The position numbers and the translations under genes are program-made. A stretch of DNA of 64,000 nucleotides from Tetradesmus obliquus (taxonomy: Eukaryota > Chlorophyta > Chlorophyceae > Sphaeropleales > Scenedesmaceae), in contig CP126204.1 in NCBI GenBank assembly GCA_030272155.1, positions 2,347,501-2,411,500 on the forward strand. The letters run 5' to 3'. Under the pieces are notes generated by a model. It searched no databases and had not been told where the DNA came from. It worked only from the letters and a program-made list of their open reading frames with translations. This document shows, piece after piece, positions 27,049 through 36,989 of the stretch. Positions within the stretch are counted from its first letter, which is position 1, and the number at the start of each line of letters is the position of its first letter.

Positions 27049-27397
27049 TGCTGCTGCATCGTCATGTGTTGCAGCTGCGTCATCATCAGCTGCTGCAGCA
27101 GCTGCCTTTGCACTGCCGGCCCGCTGCTTGCCTGCAGATTTAGGTGCTGCTGGTGTCCCTGCAGCAGCAGAGGCAGAGGCAGCCTTGGATGGCCTTGCGC
27201 GTTTGCGCTTCTCTCCTGGAGCAGCCTCCTCTGCTGCTGCTGCTGCTGCTGCTGCCGGTTTTGGCTCATCATCTGCTGGTGCAGCTGCACCAGTGTCCCC
27301 ACCTTCTGCTGCTGCTGCTGCTGCTTGTTGCTTTGTTGGCTTCCTAGTGGAGGTGCTGCCAGCCTTGCTGCCTCTGCCTCTGCTGGGCGCTGGGGCA

Positions 27398-27450
<53 letters not shown>

Positions 27451-29346
27451 GTCAGGGCCCGACTGCTTGGGGTGCTCCTGATCCTGCTGCTGCTGCTGCT
27501 GCTTCTGCTCCTGTTGCGTCCGCTTTGGTGTGGCAGCCTTTCGTTGCCGCTTTGCAGGGCGCCTTTGAGCATCATCATCCTCGCCTGCAGCCTGCTTATC
27601 TTCCTCTTTCACAGCTGCTGCTTCTGCTGCTTCTGCAGCAGCAGCTGCTCCTGCGGCTGCTCCTGCACGCTGCTGCTGCTGCCGCTGCTGCCGCTGCTTG
27701 GCTGGCGTCCGAGGTTTGCTGCCTGAGCCGCCGCCGCGTAAGCGCAGCACGCCTGCAGCAGCAGGCTCTGCCAGCTCAGCATCCTGCAAGCAGCGAAAAT
27801 GCAGCAATACTTGGCACACCCAGGTCAAACCAATTGACCCAATGCACTGCAGTGTAACGTACCATAGTCCCTTCCCCTTGTTCTGGAGTGCAGTGTTTGC
27901 ACAATACAACTAATGCTACACACACAGAACTATAAGGACGCTGCTGTAAAGGAACGGAGAGCAGCACACATAGCAAATGTGCAATGCCTTAAGCGAATCA
28001 CACCTGGCAGTCTGTGTCCTCCATGTGCTGCTGCAGCTGCTGCGTAAGACTTCTAAAGAGGACCCGCAAGCAGTTGCAATGCAGCAGCACGCAAAGCACG
28101 AGTATGAGGTACAAGCTGTACATACCTGCCAGTCTGTGTCCTCCATGTGCTGCTGAACAGTTATAAAGGCAGTTGTAAGCAGCATATACAGCACGAATGT
28201 TCGGTCCAAACTGTGCACACCTGCCAGTCTGTGTCCTCCATGTGCTGCTGCAGCTGCTGGGTGAGGTCAGCAGCAAGCTCCCAGCGGCTGAGCAGCGGGC
28301 CTGCAGGAGGCTGGAACAGCTGCACCTGTTGTTATAACAACAGCAGCAACAATTTGACATAACACATCAGGTCTGAGAACATGGTAGGTAAGCTGAGTGA
28401 TAATGGCCTTGCTGCATGTGAAACGCGAGACACCAACACCCAGTACCTGCTGCTGTGCAAGCAAATCAATTCATCTCATGCTGAGCATGCCAATTACGCC
28501 ACAGCGGCGCTATCAAGCACCTGCTGCTGTTGCTGCTGCAGCTGTCATGAGCGCGTCAAGCAGTCTGTGTACAGTAGATGCACAGCCCGCCCGTGCCAGT
28601 GAGACGCCACAGCCGCGCTATTACGCACCTGCTGCTGTGCTGCTGCGGGCGACATGCGGAGCTGCTTGTGCTACACGGGAGCTGTTTGTGTACAGACTGT
28701 GCAACACTACAAAGCCCCCACACAAACAAAAGCCGCACAGGAGACCATGCTGTACATACACCTAAACACGCGCGCTGCAACCTGCACTTGCACTTGCTGT
28801 GTTGTGTATGCATGAGGGGCTTGCACCCCCTTGCAGGAAAGTTACAAAAGCCAAGCCTCAACTACCAAAACGCAAACAGCTGCTGACAATGCTACCGAAG
28901 AAGCATACAAGCTGGCTCTGCTTGATGAATCCAAGCCTCACCTCCCCCTCAGTACTGACTAGTGTCAGCAGGCAAGCACCCGCCTGCATGCATCCTGCAG
29001 GCGACCACGCCAGTGCACGCACAGCAGCAGCAGCTTGGCTCAGCGGCCCTGTTTCCACCATGCAAGCCAGCCCCAGAGGCACGCTGTCATCCGGCTTGTC
29101 TGGCTTGCAACCCAGCAAGCCAGCACTGCCGCCGACGCTGCTGCTGCTTGCCAGTACTGCAAATCCCCTGGGGCCTGTGATGTCCGCAGGCGAGGAGATA
29201 ACAACGGTGCGGCCGGCTACGACAGCAATTAGGTTGTCCTCACTCCATTTGACCGCGTCTACTGCACACGGCGCATGGGGCAGGCCGTGCTGGTCCCCCA
29301 TCGCCCGTGTTATGCAGTGCAGCTGCTTGCGGGCCTGCTGCGCCAT
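14352..29346 (-). CDS. TFIIIC WD40/zinc-finger subunit (TFIIIC90/GTF3C4-like) with Agenet insert
   Basis: TFIIIC binds internal promoters of tRNA and other RNA polymerase III genes. Proposed exons (approximate): 29346-28942, 28325-28219, 27783-26423, 25721-25517, 25044-24893, 24042-23361, 23084-22531, 22296-22144, 21252-21133, 20370-19895, 19609-19483, 19244-18554, 18062-17572, unresolved exon(s) in 16.9-17.5 kb, 16121-14352; about 2,490 residues. The N-terminal propeller (VKWSEDNLIAVVAG, ITGPRG, then VQLFQPPAGP) and later blades (LLAVGSKGGCVQLW, LLLAAGKNLGSISVW, FVTGVLWSP) follow the plant TFIIIC-type WD40 protein as I remember it. The C-terminus has the zf-TFIIIC pattern (WPRCAASLLLC, WGCSSCGRRY, PYCLVCSC). 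Between them lies a 1,200-residue insert with poly-Ala/Gln, Lys-rich, acidic and two Agenet-like parts; phases agree across the insert, which favours one gene over a nested one. An upstream first exon cannot be excluded, since an acceptor-like CAG precedes the chosen Met. Confidence 0.82.
16200..16725 (-). repeat. (AGGC)n tract and copies of the last exon's 5' end
   Basis: A 340-bp interrupted (AGGC)n run spans about 16265-16606. On each side is a copy of the last TFIIIC exon's acceptor and first codons (AAGEMDATAG at 16121; variants near 16257 and 16715, the latter AAGEMEATAGIGVRI). Only the copy at 16121 opens a long frame. The Pro-Ala-Cys-Leu frames through the tract are repeat artefacts. 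Confidence 0.85.
16913..17330 (-). repeat. Partial tandem copies of a TFIIIC exon region
   Basis: A block around GGCTGCAGGGCCGCCCGGGC (plus-strand reading) recurs near 16940, 17165 and 17305, with common flanks including a TTGTTGTATCTGC stretch on the minus strand. The copy near 17305 is joined to the most convincing coding stretch (SPLSRVVSDALTRWFIRLAH). Confidence 0.7.
18297..18600 (-). repeat. Three tandem copies (about 118 bp) of a TFIIIC exon 3' end and donor
   Basis: The end of the exon 19244-18554 (DVLLLAVG, then GTAAGG) recurs twice downstream, near 18440-18425 and 18325-18305, with the intron sequence that follows it. Confidence 0.85.
19655..19745 (-). repeat. Upstream copy of the acceptor side of exon 19609-19483
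   Basis: SVKLSQQAAGLEVQLASNSL at the start of the true exon is repeated upstream after its own CTG-rich acceptor, but this copy runs into a trinucleotide tract instead of the rest of the exon. Confidence 0.8.
20525..21132 (-). repeat. Copies of exon ends around the insert exon 21252-21133
   Basis: Donor-side copies of the exon (LWTQVW.EFSHLHQ then EAKK and a donor) occur near 21070-21000, 20940-20885 and 20815-20755. An acceptor-side copy of the next exon (LISLTKAIIRKAV) lies at about 20575-20530. Confidence 0.8.
21253..21775 (-). repeat. Five upstream copies of an acceptor and exon start
   Basis: The block acceptor plus LPRYSKGQHLRKVDL recurs at about 21370-21305, 21480-21423, 21585-21534, 21690-21640 and, degenerate, 21770-21740, spaced roughly 115 bp apart. 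Only the copy at 21252 continues into the full 40-codon exon. The regular spacing can look CRISPR-like but each unit carries a splice acceptor. Confidence 0.9.
21880..22143 (-). repeat. Two downstream copies of an exon 3' end and donor
   Basis: FATLRLAVDRKK followed by a GT donor, the end of the exon 22296-22144, recurs near 22055-22012 and 21920-21885. Confidence 0.85.
24395..24892 (-). repeat. Downstream copies of an exon 3' end and donor
   Basis: The end of the exon 25044-24893 (NIVSAPLQ, then a GT donor) recurs at about 24770-24740, 24610-24570 and 24440-24410 with shared intron sequence rich in TGCAGCAGTATGCAGCAG-like words. Confidence 0.8.
25330..25516 (-). repeat. Downstream copy of an Agenet exon's 3' end and donor
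   Basis: HHLHTDLTNMLRPK..QEVRLSCLV at the end of the exon 25721-25517 is repeated at about 25445-25364. Confidence 0.85.
25722..26035 (-). repeat. Upstream copies of an Agenet exon's acceptor and start
   Basis: Three extra copies of (CTG)n-CAG followed by about 20 codons containing QHGFALVEFAALHEEEPPN precede the complete exon at 25721, spaced about 120 bp. Confidence 0.9.
26140..26422 (-). repeat. Downstream copies of the first Agenet exon's 3' end and donor
   Basis: GDEVEVMMSEEG...GAWFAGR at the end of the exon 27783-26423 recurs, with minor changes, at about 26345-26285 and 26225-26155, each followed by GTGGGTGG. Confidence 0.85.
28000..28218 (-). repeat. Downstream copies of TFIIIC exon 2 3' end and donor
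   Basis: QQHMEDTDWQ or QQHMEDTDCQ followed by a GT donor occurs three times, ending near 28219, 28126 and 28006. The first belongs to the full exon. Confidence 0.85.
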
Positions 29347-29634
29347 CTCGCCGGCAGCCTCCTGTCACAAAAGCTTTTCAAACGTAGATGTACTCAATTT
29401 GTGCCATCGGACGTTTTTGATCGGCTCTGGTAAACTCAAAGTTCCAGCTGAACATGTCACTTCATGCAGAGCTTACTGCCGGTGTCACGAGTGCAAGCAA
29501 TCGGCTGCAACTCATCAAATCGCAGTGATGTCGGCGGGGTGGCACACAAACCGCAGCTGCTGTGCCCGTGGGTTCAGGGGTCTGGCAGGCTGACTGTTAA
29601 ACAGTCTGTTACACTGCCACAGTGTCAGTGAGCA

Positions 29635-29936
29635 GGGGGGCGGTTTAGTTGAAGCTGAGACACCCTGTTCATCTGTACGGGGGGGTAGCGATGAGCAAAG
29701 ACGGCCGTGCGTGTGCTTAGGGGGGGTTAAGCGGGAAGCTAAGTTGTCAACGGCAGTTTTCTCACTCTGGCACACTGAGAAACGTTCCGCCCAGTGGGAA
29801 AGCCTACCAAGGAAAGGAGGGGGGGTCAGCGGCAAGCGACTTTCACCAGCATTTAGGCAGCAGCTGACCCCCGGTAAGCGGTTGTCACCCCTCCACAGAT
29901 GAACAGGGTGTCTCAGCTTCAACTAAACCGCCCCCC
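29635..29936. mobile_element. 302-bp MITE-like element with 42-bp perfect terminal inverted repeats
   Basis: The left end (29635-29676, GGGGGGCGGTTTAGTTGAAG...) is the exact reverse complement of the right end (29895-29936). The interior is non-coding. I see no clear target-site duplication. A non-autonomous DNA transposon of unknown superfamily is the best reading. Confidence 0.8.
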
Positions 29937-30130
29937 AGGGTGTTCGTCTGACGTCTGGACAAGCGCCCCCGACAGTTACTGTGCAGGTCATCTGAGAGCA
30001 TGGGAACGCTGTGCCGGTGTTAATCACACGCCACGTCAGCAGCAGCAGCAGCAGCAGCACCTTGCCTCCCTTGCAAGTGTTGTGCGTGGCACGCACACGC
30101 TCTGCAACCCAGGAATGAAGCGCCAGTACT

Positions 30131-30436
30131 GTATAAGGAAAGTTGCCGAATTGCATTCATTACAAGCATCAGCATCATGCAACATAATGCGCACTCACAT
30201 GGCAAGAAGTGGTCCCCCGAAAGGCCACCGTGGCTGCTGAACCTCAGATTAGCATATAAGGAAAGTTGCCGAATTGCATTCATTACAAGCATCAGCATCA
30301 TGCAACATAATGCGCACTCACATGGCAAGAAGTGGTCCCCCGAAAGGCCACCGTGGCTGCTGAACCTCAGATTAGCATGTGCAGCTCCTGCTTCTGCTCC
30401 TACGTCGTCTAGTATTACCTGCAACCATAATAACAC
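30131..30436 (-). repeat. Dispersed exon-like segment, copy B, with internal 125-bp duplication
   Basis: The first part, from TATAAGGAAAGTTGCCG to the CTCAGATTAGCATA word, is present twice in tandem (from 30131 and from about 30256), followed once by the rest. It matches 13898-14083. The extra block is donor-side on the minus strand, the same pattern as the in-gene duplications elsewhere in the window. Confidence 0.85.
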
Positions 30437-30655
30437 CTGGTCAGCGCCGTCCCGAAGAGCCACGATGCCCTTCGGGGGCAACGGCACTGACAGCCTTCCA
30501 TCCTCTTGTAGTCCTTGGTAGCCTGGGTAGTGACACCTTGTCAGTGACGCCACTTGGTTGACACCGTAGCTCAGATTGAAGTTGAAGTTTTCCTCGCAAG
30601 AAGCAGGAGTGGCAGTAGTGTAAATTGCATGTAATGGGGGAATGTGTACTTTCAT
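30437..30655 (-). pseudogene. Possible exon(s) of an unrecognised gene joined to copy B
   Basis: An open frame runs from 30655 into copy B with unbiased, non-repetitive composition: SYGVNQVASLTRCHYPGYQG, then LSVPLPPKGIVALRDGADQ, then the VILDDVGAEAGAAHANLR segment. It could be one or two exons, with an acceptor-like pyrimidine tract and GCGAG before EENFNFNL. No further exons are found on either side, so it is either a fragment or a gene whose other exons I could not see. Confidence 0.35.
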
Positions 30656-31982
30656 GCCGGTGCCGCTGACGGGCCGCTGATGAGCCGAAGCATGCAGAGC
30701 AAAACACGTTCAGAGCATGGCTGTGGAACAGCAGCATGGCCATGATAGCGCAGGCAGTGCGAGAGGGACATGGTGTCGCAGTGACTGAGAGAGCCATGCT
30801 CTCTGACAGCTTGCTGGAAGCTGAGTGGCATCACCCCTGCTTGCCGCAATGTGAACAATTGCCACAGCGCAAGCAGCAAACGAAAGGCTTGCTGTGCCAG
30901 CAGCCTGTGTCTGCCAAAAACAGGAGGGAAACCAGCAGGCCTCAGCACAAGCTGCCAGGTGATCATTAGGCCCCTTTGAAGCAGGTGTAGATCAAGCAGG
31001 TGTTGATCAAGCACAGGCCAGTGCACCTCCAGCTGCTCTGCACAGTTGCCTCAGGCTTGGCGACTGAGCCAGCCTGGCTCAGTTTGCCCATTGCAGTGCT
31101 ATACGAGCTGCATGCGGCTGCCAGGGCTCCAAAACAGGCCAGTTGTACTGCTGTGTTGTCAACGCAGTGAAGCCTGGCAGGACGGCTACTACATTCCACC
31201 ATAAGATAGGTTGAGTGGTGTGCTGTGGAACGATTGCTGCGTTGTGCCTGTGTCCTCACAGTGCAGTGCCGGGTGCAGCTCGAACAGCCAGCAGCGTGCA
31301 GCTGACATGCCATTCAGCTGCCTAGAAAGCTGCAGACTGCATGCACACGTAACCTCCACAAGCAGGAAACATGTGAACAAGAGCCTCAAGAGCCAAACTA
31401 CGCTGCACTGGGCAGCAAGGCAGCAGAACTACCAAGCACCCTTGTTTTAACACAGTAAGCGCGGGATGCAATGAGGCACAGGACAGCCAATATGAGCCAC
31501 AGATGGCATACATAAATGCACACTGCTGGAAAGCTATACCCAGTCGATGATGCAGCAGGCACAACTTAGTGCTTCAGCCAGGCACCCAACCAGTGCAACA
31601 GCAGCTGCTGGCGCTCAACAGCCACAGTGCCCAGTTTCTGCTGCACTGAGACGTTTTTGTGTGGCTCTCATATCCAGTTGTGCCTGCAGAATTGCTCCAG
31701 GCGACAGAAAACGATTAAAAAGGCAGAGGAACCAAACCAAAGGGTGCTGCTGCAAGCCACAGAGTAGGTGATCACAGCAAGTTCGGCAACTCCAGTACTC
31801 GATAAGCTAAGTAGAAGCGTTGAAATATCAGCATTTGCGCCATGTGCTGGGCGCCACACAAGCCGGAACCCCAAAACCCGGTGAGCAGCTTTTGTCGGCC
31901 CGATCACTTAGGCACTTGCCCGCCTGCAGAAAGGCCCTCTTTCCGTTGCCAGTTCCTTGTGGTTCTGTGCAAGAACTTCAAG

Positions 31983-34900
31983 ATGGCGAACCTTACGCAG
32001 AAGGAAATGGACATCCAGATGCTGCTGGCAGCTGGTGCGCAGCCTCTTACAGCAATCATATGTAGCGCGATAACGTAGTTTAAGCGCGGCTTGGACCGCC
32101 TTGGTGCCCGCTGCAGTCGCCAGCAGTAAAAGCTCATCATTGCAGGCGTCTGGGGCCGTGGGGTGCCTGCTGAGCAGCTGTGGCAGGCCCCTGCGTGCAG
32201 ATCCACCGGCATGTGTGGTTCGAAGCATTTCAGCTGCGCTGGAGCCCAGCCTGCAGCAAAACAGCAGCAGCAGCAGCACTGTGCTGCTGCTTGTTGTTGC
32301 CAGCCAGCAGCCCACTACATCACAGCTCCTCACATGCTCCATACATCCTTCCCCCGTACCCTGTTCTCATTCGAACACACTTCCACCCTTCTGATGCACA
32401 TGAAACCTCTCTGATGCACATGATCAACCTCAAACGTCTGCTTCTCCCTGCGGCAAACCGCAAACCGCAACCGCTGCAGGATGCCACCTGGGCACCAAGA
32501 ACTGCAACCACCAGATGGAGCGCTACGTGCACGCGCGCCGCCAGGATGGCATCTACGTCATCAACCTGGAGAAGACCTGGGAGAAGCTGCAGATGGCTGC
32601 ACGCATCATCGTGGCCATCGAGAACCCCCAGGACGTGGTGGTGCTGTCCGCACGCCCCTACGGCCAGCGCGCGGTGCGTGGCAGCGGCTTGCAGGGCTCT
32701 TGCATGGCTTGCAGGGGTTTGGTTGTGTATCCTTAGGGGCTAGGGGTGCCGCAGGGGGTGTATGCAGGGCAGCCCAGCAGCAGCGGCAGCAGCCATGGCG
32801 GCGGCGGTGCTGTCCGCACGCCCCTACGGCCAGCGCGTGGTGCGTGGCAGCAGCTTGCAGGGCTCTAGCATGGCTTGCAGGGGTTTGGTTGTATGCTTTA
32901 AGGTGCTAGGGGTGCGGGTGGGGTTATGTGCAGGGCAGCCCAGCAGCAGCGGCAGCAGCAGCCATGGCGGCGGCGGTGCTGTGCGCACGCCGCTATGGCC
33001 AGCGCGCGGTGTGTGGCCAAGGCAGCAGCAGAAGCAGCAAAAGCAGCAGCGGGAAACAGCTTGCAGGAGCATGGGCGATAGGGGCGCAGCGGGGGATAAG
33101 GGGGCAGGCGGCGCAGCACAGCAGCTGCGGCAGCACATGAGCAGCGGCGGCGGCAGCAGCAGCAGCACGTGGAGCGGGAGTGTTTGCTTTGCAGCAGCAG
33201 CTGCTGGTGAAGCCTGCAATCGCAAGAGGGCTGCAACAGCAGGCGGTGCAGGAGCAGTGGCAGCAGCTGCTGGCGGATCTGCTGGCGCTGTAGGAGGCAT
33301 TTCAGCAAGCAGTGTGCTGGAGCAGGCAGGGCTCACAGCCGCCATTTGCCCATGCACAAGCAAGCTAATGCTGGCATCTACATTGGCTCTGTGGCTTCAG
33401 CAGCAGCTGCTATTTTACCAGGCTACAACCACAGCAGTGGTTGCTTTGTCAAAGCCAGGCACCTCCAGCAGCAGCAGGGGCAGCAGCGGCGGCGGCGGCG
33501 GCAGCATGGACGCCCGGAAGCAGCCGCAGCAGCAGCATTGACGCCCAGCAGCAGCAGCAGCAGCAGATGTCATCTATGCTATCTGCAGCATGCAGCAGGG
33601 CGGGGAGGGACGGCTAGACAGCTGCAGCACAACAGCAATCGCAGCGATCGCATACATGCTGTTTTCATGCGCGTGGCTGCATCTGGCAGGCACTGGCGCA
33701 CTTGTTCCGTACATGCTTCCCTGTCATGCTTCCCTGTCATGCTTCCCTGTCATGCTTCACATTCCTGGCATCATACCTGGTGTTCGCTGCAGCGTGGCCA
33801 CTTTCTTTAGGTTTGACTCTCAGCCGCAGCGTACTGGGGCTCTTGTTGTCTTCAAACCCTTCTTCCTTCTCACCACTGGCCCTGCGTTGCGCTGTGTCTG
33901 CTGCTGCAGGTGTTCAAGTTTGCGCAGTACATCGGCGCCAAGTCTCTGGCTGGCCGCCACACCCCTGGTACCTTCACCAACCAGATCCAGAAGCAGTTTG
34001 AGGAGCCTCGCCTGCTCATCCTGACAGGTGCGGCTGCGCAGAAACGAAGCAGTAAAGCAGCAATAGCAGTAAAGCAGCAATAGCAGCTTCTTGAACAGTT
34101 TTGAAGCAGTTGGACGAGCCCCGTCTGCTCCTCCTGACAGGAGAGCGCTTTTTGGGTGTCTGTTCAGCAGCTGGCGCGCAGCAAGTGACGACCATGGCAG
34201 CTGTAGCATGCGGGCGAAGGGCAAAGCAGCTGTAGCATGCGGGCGCAGGCCATGGCAGCTGTAGCGCCAGCCATGCGGCGGCAGCCGGGGCAGCAGCTGT
34301 GCCAGCTGTCCTGCCCATATGGCCACCAGCCACCTTCTTTGGTTGCAGGGCAGTCGCTGGTCAGCTTCCTTTGCAATTGATTGCATAGTCATTGTCACAT
34401 GTGATGTGACAAGGGCAATGCAGCTATTTGCATGGCGATGCTGTCAGCTGCACATGCGCGCCTAGTGCCATATGTCGGCTGCTCTCGCGCCAGCTGCTCA
34501 CTGCAAGTGTCTGTAGGCAATCTGCCAGGTGCATTTGTGGCGATGCTTTTGATTTTACCTGCTTTTGATTTTACCTGCGTCCGCTCCTCCATTGATTTGA
34601 AAGCATCTCTTGTCCTTTGCACAGTTCACACCTGCTGTTGTGTTTTGCAGGCTGTCTGCTCTCTTCCTTATAGACCCCCGCACCGACCACCGGCCCATCA
34701 AGGAGTCCGCTTACATGAACATCCCCACCCTTGTTCACCTCCTCAACTGCACACCTGCTCAACGGCGCTGTTATCTGCTGCCATCTGCTGCCATATCTCC
34801 ATTCAACAGACCCCCGCATAGACCACCAGCCCATCAAGGAGCCGGCCTACATGAACATCCCACCTACATTCACTCTCCTCACCTGCACACATCATTGACA

Positions 34901-36989
34901 TCCGCTGCTCTGCTGCTTCGTCCTTCTCTCTTTTTTCCAGACCCCTGCACCGACCACCAGCCCATCAAGGAGTCGGCCTACATGAACATCCCCTCCGCCA
35001 TGCATCTGCTTGAACTGCACACCTCTTCTCACATCTGCTGCTCTGCTCATATCTGCCACCGCACCGCATTCCACAGACCCCCGCACCGACCACCAGCCCA
35101 TCAAGGAGTCGGCCTACATGAACATCCCCACCATCGCCTTCTGCGACACCGACTCCGCGCTGCCCCACGTGGACGTGGCCATCCCCGCCAACAACAAGGG
35201 CAAGCACTCCATCGGTGTGCTCTACTACCTGCTGGCACGCATGGTGCTGCAGATGCGCGGCACTGTGTCTGCCGCCAGCCCCTGGGACGTCATGGTGAGC
35301 GAGCTGTTGCTTTTGTTATTTTGTTGTCATTTTCTTGTTACTTTTGTATGCTTTAGCGTGCTGTACTACCTGCTGGCACGCATGGTGCTGCAGATGCGCG
35401 GCACCGTGTCCGCTGCCAGCCCCTGGGACGTCATGGTGAGCGAGCTGTTGCCTTTGTTATTTTGTTGTCATTTTCTTGTCACTTTGTATGCTTTGGCGTG
35501 CTGCACTACCTGCTGGCACGCATGGTGCTGCAGATGCGCGGCACCGTGTCCGCCGCCAGCCCCTGGGACGTCATGGTGAGCGAGCTGTTGCTTTTGTTAT
35601 TTTATCGTCATCTTCTTGTTACTTTGTATGCTTTGGCGTGCTGTACTACCTGCTGGCGCGCATGGTGCTGCAGATGCGCGGCACAGTGTCCGCCGCCAGC
35701 CCCTGGGACGTCATGGTGAGCGAGCTGTTGCTTTTGTTATTTTATTGTCATTTTCTTGTTATTTTGTATGCTTTGGTGTGCTCTACTACCTGCTGGCGCG
35801 CATGGTGCTGCAGATGCGCGGCACAGTGTCCGCCGCCAGCTCCTGGGACGTCATGGTGAGCAGAAAGCTGCATTACTGCCCGGGTTTTCCTGTGTTTTGG
35901 GAAAGGCGCCTAGCTGAGCCGCACCTCAGCCTGCTGTATACAGTTGAAGAGGGCATGGTATGCTACAGTGCTGGGTTGTGTTGTGGAGCTGCATCACGCC
36001 ACGCAGGACCAAACGGGAGCAAAGGGGAGCAGCTTTGCACATGTCCAACAGTTGGCAGCAGCAAGCAGATGGCAGCAGCCAGCTGTGGGCCCGCAGCAGC
36101 AGGGCGCCTCAGCAGCAGCCAGCAAAGCATGAATCCGCAGCAGCAGAGGCGGCAGCAGCAGCTGGCCGTGCTCAGAGGGTAGCAGCGTGCACACCTGTGC
36201 ACCAATAAACCCTCTGCACCTGAACATCTGCTTTGCTGTATATTGAACCCTGCAGGTGGACCTGTTCTTCTACCGCGAGCCGGAAGAGGCTGAGAAGCCC
36301 GCCGCTGAGGAGGCAGCAGCCGAGTTTGTTCACACATCTGCACCAGACGTCAAGCCCTTAAACCCTATGCACTACCTAAACCCTTGTGTTTCGGATCTGC
36401 CTAAACCCTGCAGGTGGACCTGTTCTTCTACCGCGAGCCGGAAGAGGCTGAGAAGCCCGCCGCTGAGGAGGCAGCAGCCGAGTTTGGCGCTGAGTACGGC
36501 GGTGCGCTGCCCGCCCCCGCAGCTGCGGACCAGTGGGCAGCACCCGCCCCCACTGCAGCTGCAGGCGCTGAGGGCTTTGGCGCAGCAGGCTTTGAGGCTG
36601 CCACTGGTGAGCTGTGGGCTTTGGGGCTTGGCAGTATGTGCAGACGCTGGCAGTGTGTGCAGTGTGTGCGTGTTCTGCATGCTGTTTCAATCAGCTGCTA
36701 GTTTTCGTCAGTTTGTGGCTGCATGTGTGAGCAAGAAGCTGGAACTTGAGGGCTGGGGCGCCTGTGCTGTGTGTCATATGAACATGTGTAGGCCTGCTCG
36801 CCAGACACATGTTATGATTGCCAGTTGGTAGCTTGCAAGCATTCTCTCATCTGCTGCTCTTTGACTGTGTGGTGCTGCTGTTTTCTTGCTGTTGCTGCAG
36901 GCTTCGAGGCTGCCCCTGGCTTTGAGGCAGCTGCTGCCCCTGCTGAGGCAACCTACGCTGCCCCAGAGGCCTTTGGTGACAAGTTCTAA
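31983..36989 (+). CDS. RPSA: 40S ribosomal protein SA (RPSA, uS2 family)
   Basis: A structural component of the small cytosolic ribosomal subunit, homologous to bacterial uS2 and the animal laminin-receptor precursor. Six exons: 31983-32034, 32480-32673, 33910-34027, 35077-35294, 36414-36606, 36901-36989; all phases fit, giving 287 residues, normal for the family. Signatures in order: [96 protein letters not shown], then an Ala-rich acidic tail with GFEAA repeats ending FGDKF. Introns hold extra partial copies of exons 2, 3, 4 and 5. The start is the first Met before [12 protein letters not shown], matching the usual N-terminus. Confidence 0.97.
32810..33010 (+). repeat. Two downstream copies of RPSA exon 2 3' end and donor
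   Basis: [12 protein letters not shown] followed by GTGCGTGG at the exon 2 end (32673) recurs to about 32839 and, with changes, to about 33009, with shared intron words. Confidence 0.9.
34095..34145 (+). repeat. Downstream copy of RPSA exon 3 3' end
   Basis: [12 protein letters not shown] follows the true [12 protein letters not shown] by about 95 bp. This copy ends in ACAGGAG, so its donor is lost. Confidence 0.8.
34674..35076 (+). repeat. Three upstream copies of RPSA exon 4 acceptor and start
   Basis: Blocks starting at 34674, 34810 and 34941 each have an AG acceptor followed by DPRTDH.PIKE.AYMNIP (the block at 34810 is slightly changed). The complete exon starts at 35077. Spacing is 131-136 bp. 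Confidence 0.95.
35295..35870 (+). repeat. Four downstream copies of RPSA exon 4 3' end and donor
   Basis: [24 protein letters not shown] then GTGAGC recurs with ends at 35435, 35575, 35715 and 35855, period 140 bp, after the true end at 35294. The first extra copy is also preceded by a pyrimidine-rich stretch ending TTTAG, so it could act as a cassette exon; the later ones have TTTGG there. Confidence 0.95.
36256..36413 (+). repeat. Upstream copy of RPSA exon 5 acceptor and start
   Basis: GTGGACCTGTTCTTCTACCG after a CCCTGCAG acceptor occurs at 36256 and again at 36414. The first copy departs after EEAAAEF; the second continues into the complete exon. Confidence 0.95.

Larger units (their letters stand above)
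29937..31982. other. Gap between TFIIIC gene and RPSA gene
   Basis: Contains copy B of the exon-like repeat (30131-30436) and a minus-strand open stretch above it. From about 30700 to 31980 I recognise nothing; the RPSA promoter should lie at its right end. Confidence 0.5.

Noticed and set aside
14381-27481. Plus-strand poly-Leu, poly-Cys or poly-Ala frames across the TFIIIC region
   Set aside because: They arise from (CTG)n or (GCA)n runs read in other frames; the minus strand carries the WD40, Agenet and zinc-finger motifs.
19895-27783. A separate Agenet gene nested between two TFIIIC parts
   Set aside because: Possible, but exon phases agree across both borders and no start or stop of its own was found; kept as the alternative to the fusion model.
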